Source of the DNA: Syntrophorhabdaceae bacterium
Lineage (GTDB): Bacteria; Desulfobacterota; Syntrophorhabdia; Syntrophorhabdales; Syntrophorhabdaceae
Direction of reading: 5' to 3'
Assembly (NCBI GenBank): GCA_026415015.1
Contig: JAOAHW010000151.1
Span: 1 to 32,051, forward strand
DNA: 32,051 nucleotides
Every line of letters starts with the position of its first letter. The first letter of the stretch is position 1. Shown here piece by piece: positions 8,814 to 17,080 of the stretch. Below the pieces are notes generated by a model that had not been told where the DNA came from, did not search any database, and was given only the letters and a program-made list of their open reading frames with translations. A program made the position numbers and the translations under genes.

Positions 8814-9329
8814 GGTCTCAATTTTTTATTATACCCATATTAAATAAAAAAGAATAGATTAAAATTGACAGGAAAGACCTTGAGATATAAACCTTAATCT
8901 CTTCAACATTATAGTAATCTTATATTCCAATACACACATGATGAACTATTTAAATTATATAAAAAATATTTCAGTTTTTTGTATATACAATACTCTCCAG
9001 AAGCAAAAGAAAAGAAGATTATCTGCTACCGGGAATGGATGTTTTTAATCTGCAGTGATCTTGAACTTTTTAACCTGTCTTCACCTCAAACCGAATTTCC
9101 TTTTGTGGTATATACCTACGTTTGCAACGGATGAGGAAAAGTTGCGCCACTGAACTGTATCGTTAGTCTCACAAAATATCAGATTTATCAGTTCTACAAA
9201 GGCATCTTAAGGCCTTATTACATTGAACCCTAAAATATCTTGACAAATAAAAACCTCATTGATAAGCTTCTAAAATCATTAAGTGATTTTATTATTCTAA
9301 AACATCTATAAAGAGGGGGGGGTAATAAG
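8814..9329. other. Divergent AT-rich intergenic region, no gene seen
   Basis: A 516-base spacer between the leftward permease operon and the rightward secreted-protein gene. No ORF here looks real. Noted elements: TTGACA at 9240-9245 pointing toward the 9330 gene, with only a poor -10 at 17 bases; an AT-rich hairpin AAAATCA/TGATTTT (9272-9278 and 9284-9290, 5-base loop); a perfect palindrome GGTATATACC at 9107-9116; an imperfect dyad around 8880-8906. None is decisive. Both operons must be controlled from here. Confidence 0.55.
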
Positions 9330-10556
9330 ATGAAAATAATATTTACATTTATTTGTTGCCTTATTTTATTTACTACCACCTTTGCCTTGGCAACGGATGT
9401 TGAAATCGGTGAAGCAAAGGCTCGGCTCGTCTCGGCTGATGATTCCCGCACCCATGTCAATTTCTTCGTTGATCCTGCTCCGAAGACAAAAATCGTTGAT
9501 TTAAACCCGCCAAATAGGCTGTTTTTCAAGGTCGTCTATCAAGTCCAGGACGACAGCAGGTTCGCTGGCGCAAGTCAAAGGGCTTATGCTGCCTTTAAGG
9601 CCTATGACTTAACGACCTTTAAATGGATAGAGCCTGGTCAACTGATAAGCCAGGATGGCGGAGATCTATATGCAGGAATATATAATCATCATGGTACGTG
9701 GACAATTTTTCCAACATTCACAGGGAACATCACAAGATACTATGGCAGGCTTTACGCAAAGACCAAAGGCCATGACAAGACCAGAGAGCGTATCTTTTAC
9801 ATAGCCAATAAGCCCATCAACTCAGCGATAACCCAGATACAACAATCAGCTGCACCTAAATGGATTGCCAACCGATATGAGAATGCAATCAACATGATGC
9901 ACCTCAGGGAGGCGCTCAGGAAGATGGCAGCACCTGACTTAAACATCAATTTCAATGCCGAGATGCTTGAGCTGTTAGTGAGCACCGCTGGACTCATTGC
10001 GCCGACAACGCCTGTGGACTACGCCAAGGACTCAGGTATGGAAATCTTAGGCCTTGTAACAACCCTGTATACCTCACCCTACATTGCAAACGCTGTGAGC
10101 GGTGCGAGCGAGATAATAAATGCCTATCAATACATTAAATGGGCACAGCAGACACTCCAAAACTCTTTTAACAAGTTCTTTGACGTCTACAATAGTTTTA
10201 TTATTAAGAGTAGTCTGGACGGAGCAGACTCACTTATAATCGCGATGCAACAGGCAGCGAACGCAATGGTCGCAGAAGGAAAGGCGCTTGAAGCCTATGT
10301 ATATAGCACAAATGACCCAATAAAATTGTCCCAGTGGAAGGCTGCGCTAAAGGCTGAACGTGATGCCATATATAATGTAGCAGCCAAGTCGTTCCAGCTG
10401 GAGCAGAGTGCAACGACTTACTTCTTTACTCAAGGGAACGAACCATATAAATATTTAGGGGATCAGAAGGTCTATCCTTTCCTACAGACTATAAATAAGT
10501 TGGCCCTTATGGATTATTTAGTTCTTGATAAGGTGGTAAAAACAGGGGGGTTTTAA
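9330..10556 (+). CDS. Secreted protein of unknown function
   Basis: A 408-residue protein not recognised as any family. Residues 1-21 form a clear Sec signal peptide: MKII, a hydrophobic core with FICCLILF, and a likely cut after FALA. The mature part begins with a compact region rich in beta-type sequence (about 22-150, with RLFFKVVYQV and YYGRLYAKTK). It then becomes largely alpha-helical, with alanine-rich stretches such as MQQAANAMVAEGKALEAY near 303-320. There is no lipobox, no C-terminal anchor and no cysteine in the mature chain, suggesting a soluble periplasmic or exported protein. The start follows a very G-rich ribosome binding site (eight G at 9315-9322). Its codon use (many TCG, CGC, CGG, ACG and GCG codons) differs from the AGG/AGA-rich neighbours and hints at separate origin. 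It is not obviously operonic with either side. Confidence 0.75.
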   Translation: MKIIFTFICCLILFTTTFALATDVEIGEAKARLVSADDSRTHVNFFVDPAPKTKIVDLNPPNRLFFKVVYQVQDDSRFAGASQRAYAAFKAYDLTTFKWIEPGQLISQDGGDLYAGIYNHHGTWTIFPTFTGNITRYYGRLYAKTKGHDKTRERIFYIANKPINSAITQIQQSAAPKWIANRYENAINMMHLREALRKMAAPDLNINFNAEMLELLVSTAGLIAPTTPVDYAKDSGMEILGLVTTLYTSPYIANAVSGASEIINAYQYIKWAQQTLQNSFNKFFDVYNSFIIKSSLDGADSLIIAMQQAANAMVAEGKALEAYVYSTNDPIKLSQWKAALKAERDAIYNVAAKSFQLEQSATTYFFTQGNEPYKYLGDQKVYPFLQTINKLALMDYLVLDKVVKTGGF

Positions 10557-10588
10557 TATTGAGCCAATCCTTAACATCTATCTATATA

Positions 10589-10618
10589 TTGACAGGGTAG
10601 ATAAAATTCAAGTATAAC
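10589..10618 (+). promoter_or_regulatory. Sigma-70-type promoter for glmS, within a dyad
   Basis: TTGACA at 10589-10594 and TATAAC at 10613-10618 are separated by 18 bases, a near-consensus housekeeping promoter placed about 90 bases upstream of the glmS start. A 7-base inverted repeat flanks it: CAGGGTA at 10593-10599 and TACCCTG at 10623-10629, centres about 30 bases apart. This could be an operator. No glmS ribozyme core was recognised in the leader. A strong but unused AAGGAGG lies at 10632-10638 with no start codon at the right distance. Confidence 0.6.
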
Positions 10619-10705
10619 AGGTTACCCTGACAAGGAGGATATAACTAAAAACCTTGAAATGAGGCAGTAATAGATTTTTATAAAAAGAGAAACGGAGAAG
10701 ATTTT

Positions 10706-12526
10706 ATGTGCGGAATAGTGGGTTATCAGGGCAGAAGTGAGGCCTTCAGTATACTAATTGATGCCTTAAAGAGACTTGAATACAGGGGTTATGATTCTGC
10801 AGGCATTGCCATATGGCACGATAGAACCATAGAGAAAATAAGGAGGAAGGGTAAGGCTGATGACCTGAGAAAGGCTGTCTCAGAAAAAAAGATAAAAGGG
10901 ACAATGGGGCTTGCCCACACAAGATGGGCTACCCATGGTATACCATCAGAGCGAAATGCCCATCCCCACAGGGCAGGAGATGTAGTTGTTGTCCATAATG
11001 GCATAATAGAAAATTATATGGAGATCAAGGAGAGGCTAAAAAAACAGGGACGAAAGTTTACATCAGATACAGATACAGAGGTGATACCCCATCTAATAAA
11101 CAGCTATATTGAAAAAGGAGAGGGTTTTATTGATGCAGTAAGGCTCGCCATTAGAGAGCTTGAGGGCTCTTATGCCCTGGGCATCATGAGGCAGCAGGAG
11201 AGGGTATTGATTGCTGCCAAGAAGGAGAGCCCTCTTATTGTTGGTGTTGTAGATGGCGAATCCATATTTGCCAGTGATGCCCCTGCCATAATTGACATGA
11301 CCAACAGACTCATATTCCTTGAGGATAATGATATTGTGATATTTAAAGACAGTGGTTTCACGATTATGGATATGGATGGCAAAGAGATAAATCGGAAGGT
11401 CCATGCTGTAAACTGGACAGGTGCCATGGCCCAGAAGGGCGGATTTAAACACTTTATGCTCAAGGAGATACATGAACAACCAAGGGCAATAACAGAGACC
11501 CTTATGGGAAGGGTAAGGGAGGAGAAGGCAGAGGTAGATTTTGATGAACTAAAACTCCCTGATGTGAAAGATATAAAAAAAATCTGGATGGTGGCCTGCG
11601 GCACATCTTATCATGCCTGCCTTATAGGAAAGTATATCTTTGAGTCATCCTTAAGGATACCTGTGGAGACGGATATAGCCTCTGAATTTAGATACAGGGA
11701 GCCTATTATAGACCCCAGCGACATGTTAATCCTTGTATCCCAGTCAGGGGAGACAGCAGATACAATAGCAGCAATGAAGGAAGGTAAAAGAAGCGGTGCC
11801 TATACACTGTCTATATGTAATGTTCTTGGCAGTACCCTGGCAAGGGAATCTGATGGTGTAATATTTACCCATGCAGGACCTGAGATAGGTGTGGCATCAA
11901 CAAAGGCATTTACAACCCAGATATCTGTTCTATTTATGCTCATGCTCCATATGGGTAGACTCTTGGGCGTATTGGATAAAGAGACCGTAAGGGAAAAGAT
12001 TGTTGAATTTAAAAAGATACCCCATAAGATCCAGTCAATACTCAATAATGCCCAGAAGATAGAGGAGTTGGCAAGGCGCTTTATGACATACAAAAACTTC
12101 CTTTATATTGGTAGGGGTATAAACTACCCATCCATGATGGAAGGGGCACTAAAATTGAAGGAGATATCATATATCCATGCCGAGGCATATGCTGCCGGCG
12201 AGATGAAACACGGTCCCATTGCCTTGATAGATGAGAGCCTACCTGTTGTTGTCCTTTCTCCTCATGACAGGACATACCAGAAGACATGCAGTAACATAGA
12301 GGAGGTATTTGCAAGGAGGGGCAAGGTAATACTATATACAGATACCCCTGACCATGAGATGGCAGATAGGGCAGATTCTATCTTTGTCATGCCCAAGACA
12401 ATATATGAATTGCAGCCCCTTTTATCTGCAGTTCCACTGCAACTGCTGGCATATAATATAGCGAATCTATTGGGTACAGATGTAGACCAGCCCAGGAATC
12501 TTGCCAAGAGTGTCACTGTAGAATAA
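10706..12526 (+). CDS. glmS: Glutamine--fructose-6-phosphate aminotransferase
   Basis: Makes glucosamine-6-phosphate from fructose-6-phosphate using the amide nitrogen of glutamine, the first committed step to peptidoglycan and LPS amino sugars. The 606-residue length matches the family. The N-terminal glutaminase domain (1 to about 220) starts MCGIVGYQG, with Cys2 as nucleophile after Met removal, and carries AHTRWATHG near residues 72-80. Two sugar isomerase (SIS) domains follow: one with VACGTSYHACLIGKYIFE near 295-312, the other covering roughly 450-600. The tail LAKSVTVE is the family signature. A GGAG site (10694-10697) fixes the ATG. It appears to be transcribed alone. Its stop is only 3 bases from the stop of the convergent purF, so the two transcripts must overlap. 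Confidence 0.97.
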   Translation: MCGIVGYQGRSEAFSILIDALKRLEYRGYDSAGIAIWHDRTIEKIRRKGKADDLRKAVSEKKIKGTMGLAHTRWATHGIPSERNAHPHRAGDVVVVHNGIIENYMEIKERLKKQGRKFTSDTDTEVIPHLINSYIEKGEGFIDAVRLAIRELEGSYALGIMRQQERVLIAAKKESPLIVGVVDGESIFASDAPAIIDMTNRLIFLEDNDIVIFKDSGFTIMDMDGKEINRKVHAVNWTGAMAQKGGFKHFMLKEIHEQPRAITETLMGRVREEKAEVDFDELKLPDVKDIKKIWMVACGTSYHACLIGKYIFESSLRIPVETDIASEFRYREPIIDPSDMLILVSQSGETADTIAAMKEGKRSGAYTLSICNVLGSTLARESDGVIFTHAGPEIGVASTKAFTTQISVLFMLMLHMGRLLGVLDKETVREKIVEFKKIPHKIQSILNNAQKIEELARRFMTYKNFLYIGRGINYPSMMEGALKLKEISYIHAEAYAAGEMKHGPIALIDESLPVVVLSPHDRTYQKTCSNIEEVFARRGKVILYTDTPDHEMADRADSIFVMPKTIYELQPLLSAVPLQLLAYNIANLLGTDVDQPRNLAKSVTVE

Positions 12527-12529
12527 TTT

Positions 12530-13912
12530 TTATTGACGGGAAAAAAGCTCCATCTGTTCCATGTCCATGGCCCTGGGAAAGGGTATAAAGTAATCACCAG
12601 TAAAACAGGCATCACAGAAGGTATAATCGCCTCCATCAAGGGCATCCTTCATCTCCTCTACTGTGAGGTACCTCAAGGAATCACACTGCATATATGTTTT
12701 GATGTCTTCTACAGTATGGGAAGAGGCAATAAGCTGTTTCCTCGATGGTGTATCAATACCGTAGAAACAGGGATACTTTGTAGGGGGTGAGCTTACCCTG
12801 AAATGGATCTCCCTTGCCCCGTAATATCGCAGCATGGATATAATCTTTCTTGAGGTGGTAGCCCTCACTATGGAGTCATCTATGACAACGAGTTTCTTGC
12901 CTTTTACCAGGTCATGGATGGCATTGTGCTTGAGCTTTACTCCAAAGTGTCTTATAGATGGTTCAGGCTCAATAAATGTCCTTCCAACGTAGTGATTCCT
13001 TATTAAACCGAGTTCAAAGGGTATACCTGATGCCTGTGAATAACCAATAGCAGCTCCTATCCCTGAATCAGGTATAGGTATTACCATATCTGCTTCAACA
13101 GTATCTCCTTTTGCAAGCCCCCTGCCGAATGCCTTTCTTATTGTATAGACAGTCCTTCCAAACATAAAGCTGTCAGGTCTTGCAAAATATATATATTCAA
13201 AGATGCAGTGTTTTCTTGGCACTTTTTTAAAAGGAAAGAGGCTATGGGTACCTTTTTCATTTATCACCAGTATCTCCCCTGGTTCTATCTCCCTTAAAAA
13301 CTCTGCCTCTATCAGGTCAAAGGCACAGCTCTCACTGGATATGATGTGTGAATCCTTTAGCCTTCCAAGACACAAAGGTCTTATCCCGTATGGGTCTCTT
13401 GCAGCTATTAGCTCGTTCGGGGTAAGGAGGACTAAGGAATAAGAGCCCTCAATGGTATTTAGTGCACCTGTAAGCCTATCTGCAGTATTCCTCTCCTTAG
13501 ACCTTGCTATGAGATGGACTATTACCTCTGTGTCAGTGGTGGTCTGGAATATAGAACCTGAGTCCCTCAGGTCATCCCTTATGATTCGGGCATTGGTGAG
13601 ATTTCCATTGTGAGCCAGTGCAAGGTGTCCTTTTAGATATTCAACTACAATGGGTTGGGAATTCTTTAGATCACTTGAGCCTGCTGTAGAGTATCTTACA
13701 TGGCCAATGGCATTAGTCCCCTGTAATGTTTTTAATACATCCGCTGTAAATACATCAGATACAAGCCCCATCTGTTTATGGAGGTGTACTGTGTTTTCAT
13801 CAAAGCATGCTATCCCAGCGCTCTCCTGTCCCCTGTGCTGGAGCGCATAGAGTCCAAGATAGGTTATATTTGCTGCATCTTTATGGTTATAAATCCCAAA
13901 TATCCCACACAT
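12530..13912 (-). CDS. purF: Amidophosphoribosyltransferase, Fe-S type without propeptide
   Basis: Catalyses the first step of purine synthesis, glutamine plus PRPP to phosphoribosylamine. The protein begins MCGIFGIYN, so the catalytic Cys is residue 2. The reading frame upstream meets a TAA within nine codons with no ATG, GTG or TTG between, so no propeptide can be encoded. The glutaminase half includes HNGNLTN at 101-107. The phosphoribosyl half has the PRPP loop VVIDDSIVRAT at 342-352. Four cysteines match the 4Fe-4S ligands of the Bacillus enzyme: C236 (KHCIFEY), C382 (PCFYGIDT), C433 and C436 (FCDACFTG). This combines a Bacillus-type cluster with an E. coli-type mature N-terminus. It is convergent with glmS and divergent from hisHF, whose by-product AICAR enters the same pathway. 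Confidence 0.96.
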   Translation of the reverse strand: MCGIFGIYNHKDAANITYLGLYALQHRGQESAGIACFDENTVHLHKQMGLVSDVFTADVLKTLQGTNAIGHVRYSTAGSSDLKNSQPIVVEYLKGHLALAHNGNLTNARIIRDDLRDSGSIFQTTTDTEVIVHLIARSKERNTADRLTGALNTIEGSYSLVLLTPNELIAARDPYGIRPLCLGRLKDSHIISSESCAFDLIEAEFLREIEPGEILVINEKGTHSLFPFKKVPRKHCIFEYIYFARPDSFMFGRTVYTIRKAFGRGLAKGDTVEADMVIPIPDSGIGAAIGYSQASGIPFELGLIRNHYVGRTFIEPEPSIRHFGVKLKHNAIHDLVKGKKLVVIDDSIVRATTSRKIISMLRYYGAREIHFRVSSPPTKYPCFYGIDTPSRKQLIASSHTVEDIKTYMQCDSLRYLTVEEMKDALDGGDYTFCDACFTGDYFIPFPRAMDMEQMELFSRQ

Positions 13913-14140
13913 CTTAAGAGGTCTTCCATAGGAGATTTATCAATGTTCTCATAAACGAGACCTTTGCAAGAGTCTCAGTGCTTTTATGCATGAATGTCCC
14001 ACCAACATTATTTTACACTATTACTTCTTTTGGGCAAATATAGATTTTATGAAATTTTTATGCAAAAAAAAGACCAGAGAGACCTTTTCATAAGGCCTAA
14101 AATTTGCAAAGTTCTTATGTTGTTGATTTGGAATGTTTAA

Positions 14141-15754
14141 ATGACTATACTAAGTGGACTGGATATGGATACAAAAACAGTAACCATCCTCGATTATGGT
14201 GCAGGTAATGTAAGGAGTGTTATAAATGCAGTAACACGACTTGGCTATAAAATAAAACTCGTCAAATCACCTTTTGATCTAAAAGAGGCTGAGATACTCA
14301 TCTTCCCTGGTGTTGGGTCATTTGGGGAGATGATGAAGACCCTGAAAGATAAAAACCTCATAGAGCCACTTCTTACATATCTTAGTTCAGGGAGGCCATA
14401 TCTCGGTATATGTCTTGGGCTCCAGGCACTCTTTGAATATAGCGATGAATCCCCTGGGATCCCTGGCCTTGGTTTTTTAAAAGGCAGGGTGAGGAGATTA
14501 AATACCAGCTTCTCTATACCCCATATAGGCTGGAATGGCATAAAACCAAAAAAGGCCTCTAAGTTATTTAATTCCTTGAGTGGCAATGAGTATCTATATT
14601 TTGTCCACTCTTATGTGGTTGACCCACAGGATAAGACATGTATCCTCACCACAACAGATTATGGAGAGGAATTTGTAAGCTCTGTTGAGGTAGGTAATGT
14701 AATGGCCACCCAATTCCACCCAGAAAAAAGTGGAGATGTGGGCTTGACGATACTGAAAAACTTCCTTGAGGATGGTATAAGTCCAGTTATCCCTGACTCT
14801 GCGTTAGAGACCACAACCCTTGTAAAACGTATAGTAGCATGTATGGATGTGAGAGAGGACGATGAGGGTAGGCTCGTTGTTACAAAGGGAGACCAGTACG
14901 ATGTAAGGGATACCAGGACAGGGCAGGTAAGGGATCTGGGCAGTCCTGTAAAGCTGGCACAGAGGTATTATGAAGAGGGGGCAGACGAGATTGCATTTTT
15001 AAATATAACAGGTTACAGGAATTTCCCCCTTCTCAATCTCCCCATGCTCGATGTATTGAAGGAGACATCTTTGAATGTCTTTGTCCCTTTAACCATCGGT
15101 GGTGGCATAACATCATACACTGATGAAGAAGGTAGATATTATTCTGCCCTTGATGTGGCATCTGCATATTTCAGGTCAGGGGCAGACAAGATATCTATAG
15201 GTAGCGATGCAGTCCTCATTGCAGAGCAGTTTTTGCAATACGGCATAAGGGGTAACACATCCATAGAAGAGATATCAAGGGTCTATGGTAATCAGGCTGT
15301 AGTTATATCCATTGACCCTAAAAGACATTATGAATCCTCTCCCCACGGTGTCCCTCACCATTTGATAGTCACAGATGAGCCAGGCCCGAATGGAGAGAGA
15401 TACTGCTGGTTTCAGTGTTTCATAAAGGGTGGCAGGGAACCAAGAGATATAGATGCCATAACCCTTGCAAGGATATGTGAGGAACTCGGTGCAGGAGAGA
15501 TACTCTTAAACTCCATTGATAGGGATGGGACAAATTTAGGTTTTGACCTGGAGCTTATAAAGGCAGTATCTGAGCATGTAAGTATCCCTGTCATTGCCTC
15601 AAGCGGTGCAGGTAGCCCTGCTCACTTTCTTGAGGTATTCGAGAAAACAAAAGCTGAGGCAGCCCTGGCCGCAGGTATATTGCACCGAGGCGAGACAACA
15701 ATAAAAGAGATAAAAGGACACTTATCAGGGAAGGTAAAGGTAAGATATTACTAA
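14141..15754 (+). CDS. hisHF: Bifunctional imidazole glycerol phosphate synthase (HisH-HisF fusion)
   Basis: Converts PRFAR and glutamine to imidazole glycerol phosphate (histidine pathway) and AICAR (purine pathway). In most bacteria HisH and HisF are separate; here one 537-residue chain holds both, as in eukaryotic HIS7. The glutaminase part (about 14-215) shows LDYGAGNVRSV, nucleophile C91 in GICLGLQALF, and QFHPEKSG with H193 and E195. The cyclase barrel (about 228-537) has IVACMDVRED (D236), TIGGGI (318-323), SIDPKR (D392) and ASSGAG. The barrel also carries the eukaryote-like long insertions and blocks such as YFRSGADK, PGPNGERYCWFQC and IKGGREPRD. The start is uncertain: the ATG at 14165 (MDTKTVTIL) is an alternative, and neither has a strong ribosome binding site. 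No other his gene is adjacent in this window. Confidence 0.95.
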   Translation: MTILSGLDMDTKTVTILDYGAGNVRSVINAVTRLGYKIKLVKSPFDLKEAEILIFPGVGSFGEMMKTLKDKNLIEPLLTYLSSGRPYLGICLGLQALFEYSDESPGIPGLGFLKGRVRRLNTSFSIPHIGWNGIKPKKASKLFNSLSGNEYLYFVHSYVVDPQDKTCILTTTDYGEEFVSSVEVGNVMATQFHPEKSGDVGLTILKNFLEDGISPVIPDSALETTTLVKRIVACMDVREDDEGRLVVTKGDQYDVRDTRTGQVRDLGSPVKLAQRYYEEGADEIAFLNITGYRNFPLLNLPMLDVLKETSLNVFVPLTIGGGITSYTDEEGRYYSALDVASAYFRSGADKISIGSDAVLIAEQFLQYGIRGNTSIEEISRVYGNQAVVISIDPKRHYESSPHGVPHHLIVTDEPGPNGERYCWFQCFIKGGREPRDIDAITLARICEELGAGEILLNSIDRDGTNLGFDLELIKAVSEHVSIPVIASSGAGSPAHFLEVFEKTKAEAALAAGILHRGETTIKEIKGHLSGKVKVRYY

Positions 15755-15895
15755 TGTTGTCTCGATGCAGGCCACGATTTTAATGATTCTTCATCCTTTT
15801 ATCCCATGTTATCTGTGGCAATATTTTTTATTAGCATGAAAGACCTTTGGAGACCATCAAGGCAAATAAGACAGGCATAAATCTCCAGCAAAACC

Positions 15896-16267
15896 GTGTT
15901 ATACAATTTTGTCATTATCTACAATTTTGTTACAAAAAAACCTGGTTATCCTGGTCTTAATCCTTTTATGACTGTGGCATTACTTTTGCTTATTCATTTT
16001 TGTATGGAGACATCGGCAAAGATAATATTTCTAAACAGAAAAAACCTCAATGTAGGTAACAAGAATATTGAAAGCCATGGTCTAAGAGATACTACCTGGG
16101 ACGATATCAGTACTGTCCTTACAAATGCCCAACATCAGATAAAAAAGATAGAAGAGGAATGGGAGATTGACCACAACAAGGTAACCTTGAGGGATGAAAT
16201 ACATCTCATGCGTTTTTATCTTAATCTGCTCATAGCCCACCTTAAAGATAATAAGACCACTGATTAA
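15896..16267 (+). CDS. Doubtful small hypothetical protein
   Basis: An open frame of up to 123 codons between hisHF and the sigma-54 promoter of the glnA operon. The longest version begins with GTG and has no ribosome binding site. ATG codons at 15968 and 16004 are other possible starts but are no better supported. If translated from 15968 the N-terminus would be hydrophobic (MTVALLLLIHFC). The C-terminal half, with TTWDDISTVLTNAQHQIKKI and a following charged segment, looks helical and could be a real small domain. No family was recognised. The 5' part overlaps the two copies of the ACAATTTTGT repeat and may be non-coding. Confidence 0.35.
   Translation: MLYNFVIIYNFVTKKPGYPGLNPFMTVALLLLIHFCMETSAKIIFLNRKNLNVGNKNIESHGLRDTTWDDISTVLTNAQHQIKKIEEEWEIDHNKVTLRDEIHLMRFYLNLLIAHLKDNKTTD
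15903..15930. repeat. Two copies of ACAATTTTGT, possible activator sites
   Basis: The 10-mer ACAATTTTGT occurs at 15903-15912 and 15921-15930, both preceded by T, 18 bases start to start. A third copy (20679-20688) lies in the nifA-like/porin intergenic region. The arms ACAA and TTGT form a dyad. The copies here lie about 360 bases upstream of the sigma-54 promoter at 16280. A role as an enhancer site for the local activator is a guess from position and sharing. Confidence 0.35.
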
Positions 16268-16279
16268 TACAACTGCAAC

Positions 16280-16295
16280 TGGCATAACAATTGCT
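16280..16295 (+). promoter_or_regulatory. Sigma-54 promoter of GATase-glnA operon
   Basis: TGGCA at 16280-16284 and TTGCT at 16291-16295, with exactly ten bases between the GG and the GC, match the sigma-54 (RpoN) consensus TGGCAC-N5-TTGCA well. Transcription would start near 16306, about 50 bases before the first gene. It implies activation by an NtrC/NifA-class protein; one is encoded at 19143-20645. Confidence 0.8.
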
Positions 16296-16355
16296 TAAAA
16301 GTGTTTATGGAGCTTTTATGATGCACAGTAAAATTTTAAATATAAGGCAGGTAAT

Positions 16356-17045
16356 ATGACTGCTTTAATTATAAAGAATACCCCTGATGAGGGGCCAGGG
16401 AATCTATTGTGTTTTTTTAGATCCCACGGGATCGATTATGAGATAATAGAGGCATATATGGCTAAAAAAATAAATATCTCAGATAGCTGTAGATACCTGG
16501 TTATCCTGGGCGGACCTATGGGTGTCTATGAAATGGATAGATACAGTCACCTGAAAATAGTGGCCAGGGCCATAGAACGTGCCCTTAAAAGGGAGATTAA
16601 GATACTCGGCATATGCCTGGGCGCCCAGCTTTTTGCCCATGTCTTAGGGTCAAGGGTCTATAAAGGCCCATACGAGGAGATAGGCTGGTGCCATATAGAT
16701 ATTACCCAATCAGGGCTATGTGACTTTTGTTTCAGTAAATTTGCAGGGGAACAGGGAAATGGTAAGGTCTTTCAATGGCATCACGATACCTTTGACCTTC
16801 CAGGTGGTGCAACAAGGCTTGCATCCTCTTCCTGTTATCCCCAACAGGCCTTTAGATATAAAGATTCCTATGGCATCCAGTTTCACCCAGAGATTACAAC
16901 AGAGATGGTGCTGGAGTGGTTTAAGGATAGGGGAGATTTAACAGATATAATAAATGACACAGATCTGCTGTATTATTCGTATAGATTGAAGGCAAGGCTT
17001 TTTTACAGTGCATTTTTTAATGGATTGAACGATGCTTTTTTGTGA
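16356..17045 (+). CDS. Class I glutamine amidotransferase-like protein
   Basis: A 229-residue stand-alone GATase domain related to the glutaminase part of GMP synthase. The triad is visible: nucleophile C87 in ILGICLGAQLF, H177 and E179 in IQFHPEI. The segment FQWHHDTFDLP near 139-149 is typical of the GMP-synthase-like subgroup whose members hydrolyse glutamine or gamma-glutamyl compounds. No synthase partner domain is attached, so the acceptor is unknown. Its gene is the first behind the sigma-54 promoter and its stop lies 35 bases before the glnA ATG, so it should be made together with glutamine synthetase under nitrogen limitation. A role in gamma-glutamyl-amine or glutamine turnover is inferred from context only. 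It starts at ATG after GGCAGG. Confidence 0.85.
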   Translation: MTALIIKNTPDEGPGNLLCFFRSHGIDYEIIEAYMAKKINISDSCRYLVILGGPMGVYEMDRYSHLKIVARAIERALKREIKILGICLGAQLFAHVLGSRVYKGPYEEIGWCHIDITQSGLCDFCFSKFAGEQGNGKVFQWHHDTFDLPGGATRLASSSCYPQQAFRYKDSYGIQFHPEITTEMVLEWFKDRGDLTDIINDTDLLYYSYRLKARLFYSAFFNGLNDAFL

Positions 17046-17080
17046 TGAAAGGGTCAAATAAATTAAACAAGGAGGAAAAT

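Noticed and set aside
8865..8891. TTGACA...TATAAA as promoter for the gene at 9330
   Set aside because: Spacing is only 15 bases and it lies about 440 bases upstream; not convincing.
10557..10705. glmS ribozyme/riboswitch in the glmS leader
   Set aside because: The leader is short and none of the conserved core or pseudoknot segments was recognised; a plain promoter explains it.
11093..11604. Leftward frames of 128 and 144 codons inside glmS
   Set aside because: They are antisense to a complete and well conserved glmS; composition fits shadow frames.
13913..14140. A sigma-54 promoter between purF and hisHF
   Set aside because: GG and GC pairs exist on the minus strand, but their spacings are 9 or 12 instead of 10.
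17042..17080. Longer N-terminus for GlnA starting at 17042
   Set aside because: The ATG at 17081 has a perfect AAGGAGG and gives the family length; the extension overlaps the end of the previous gene and has no site.
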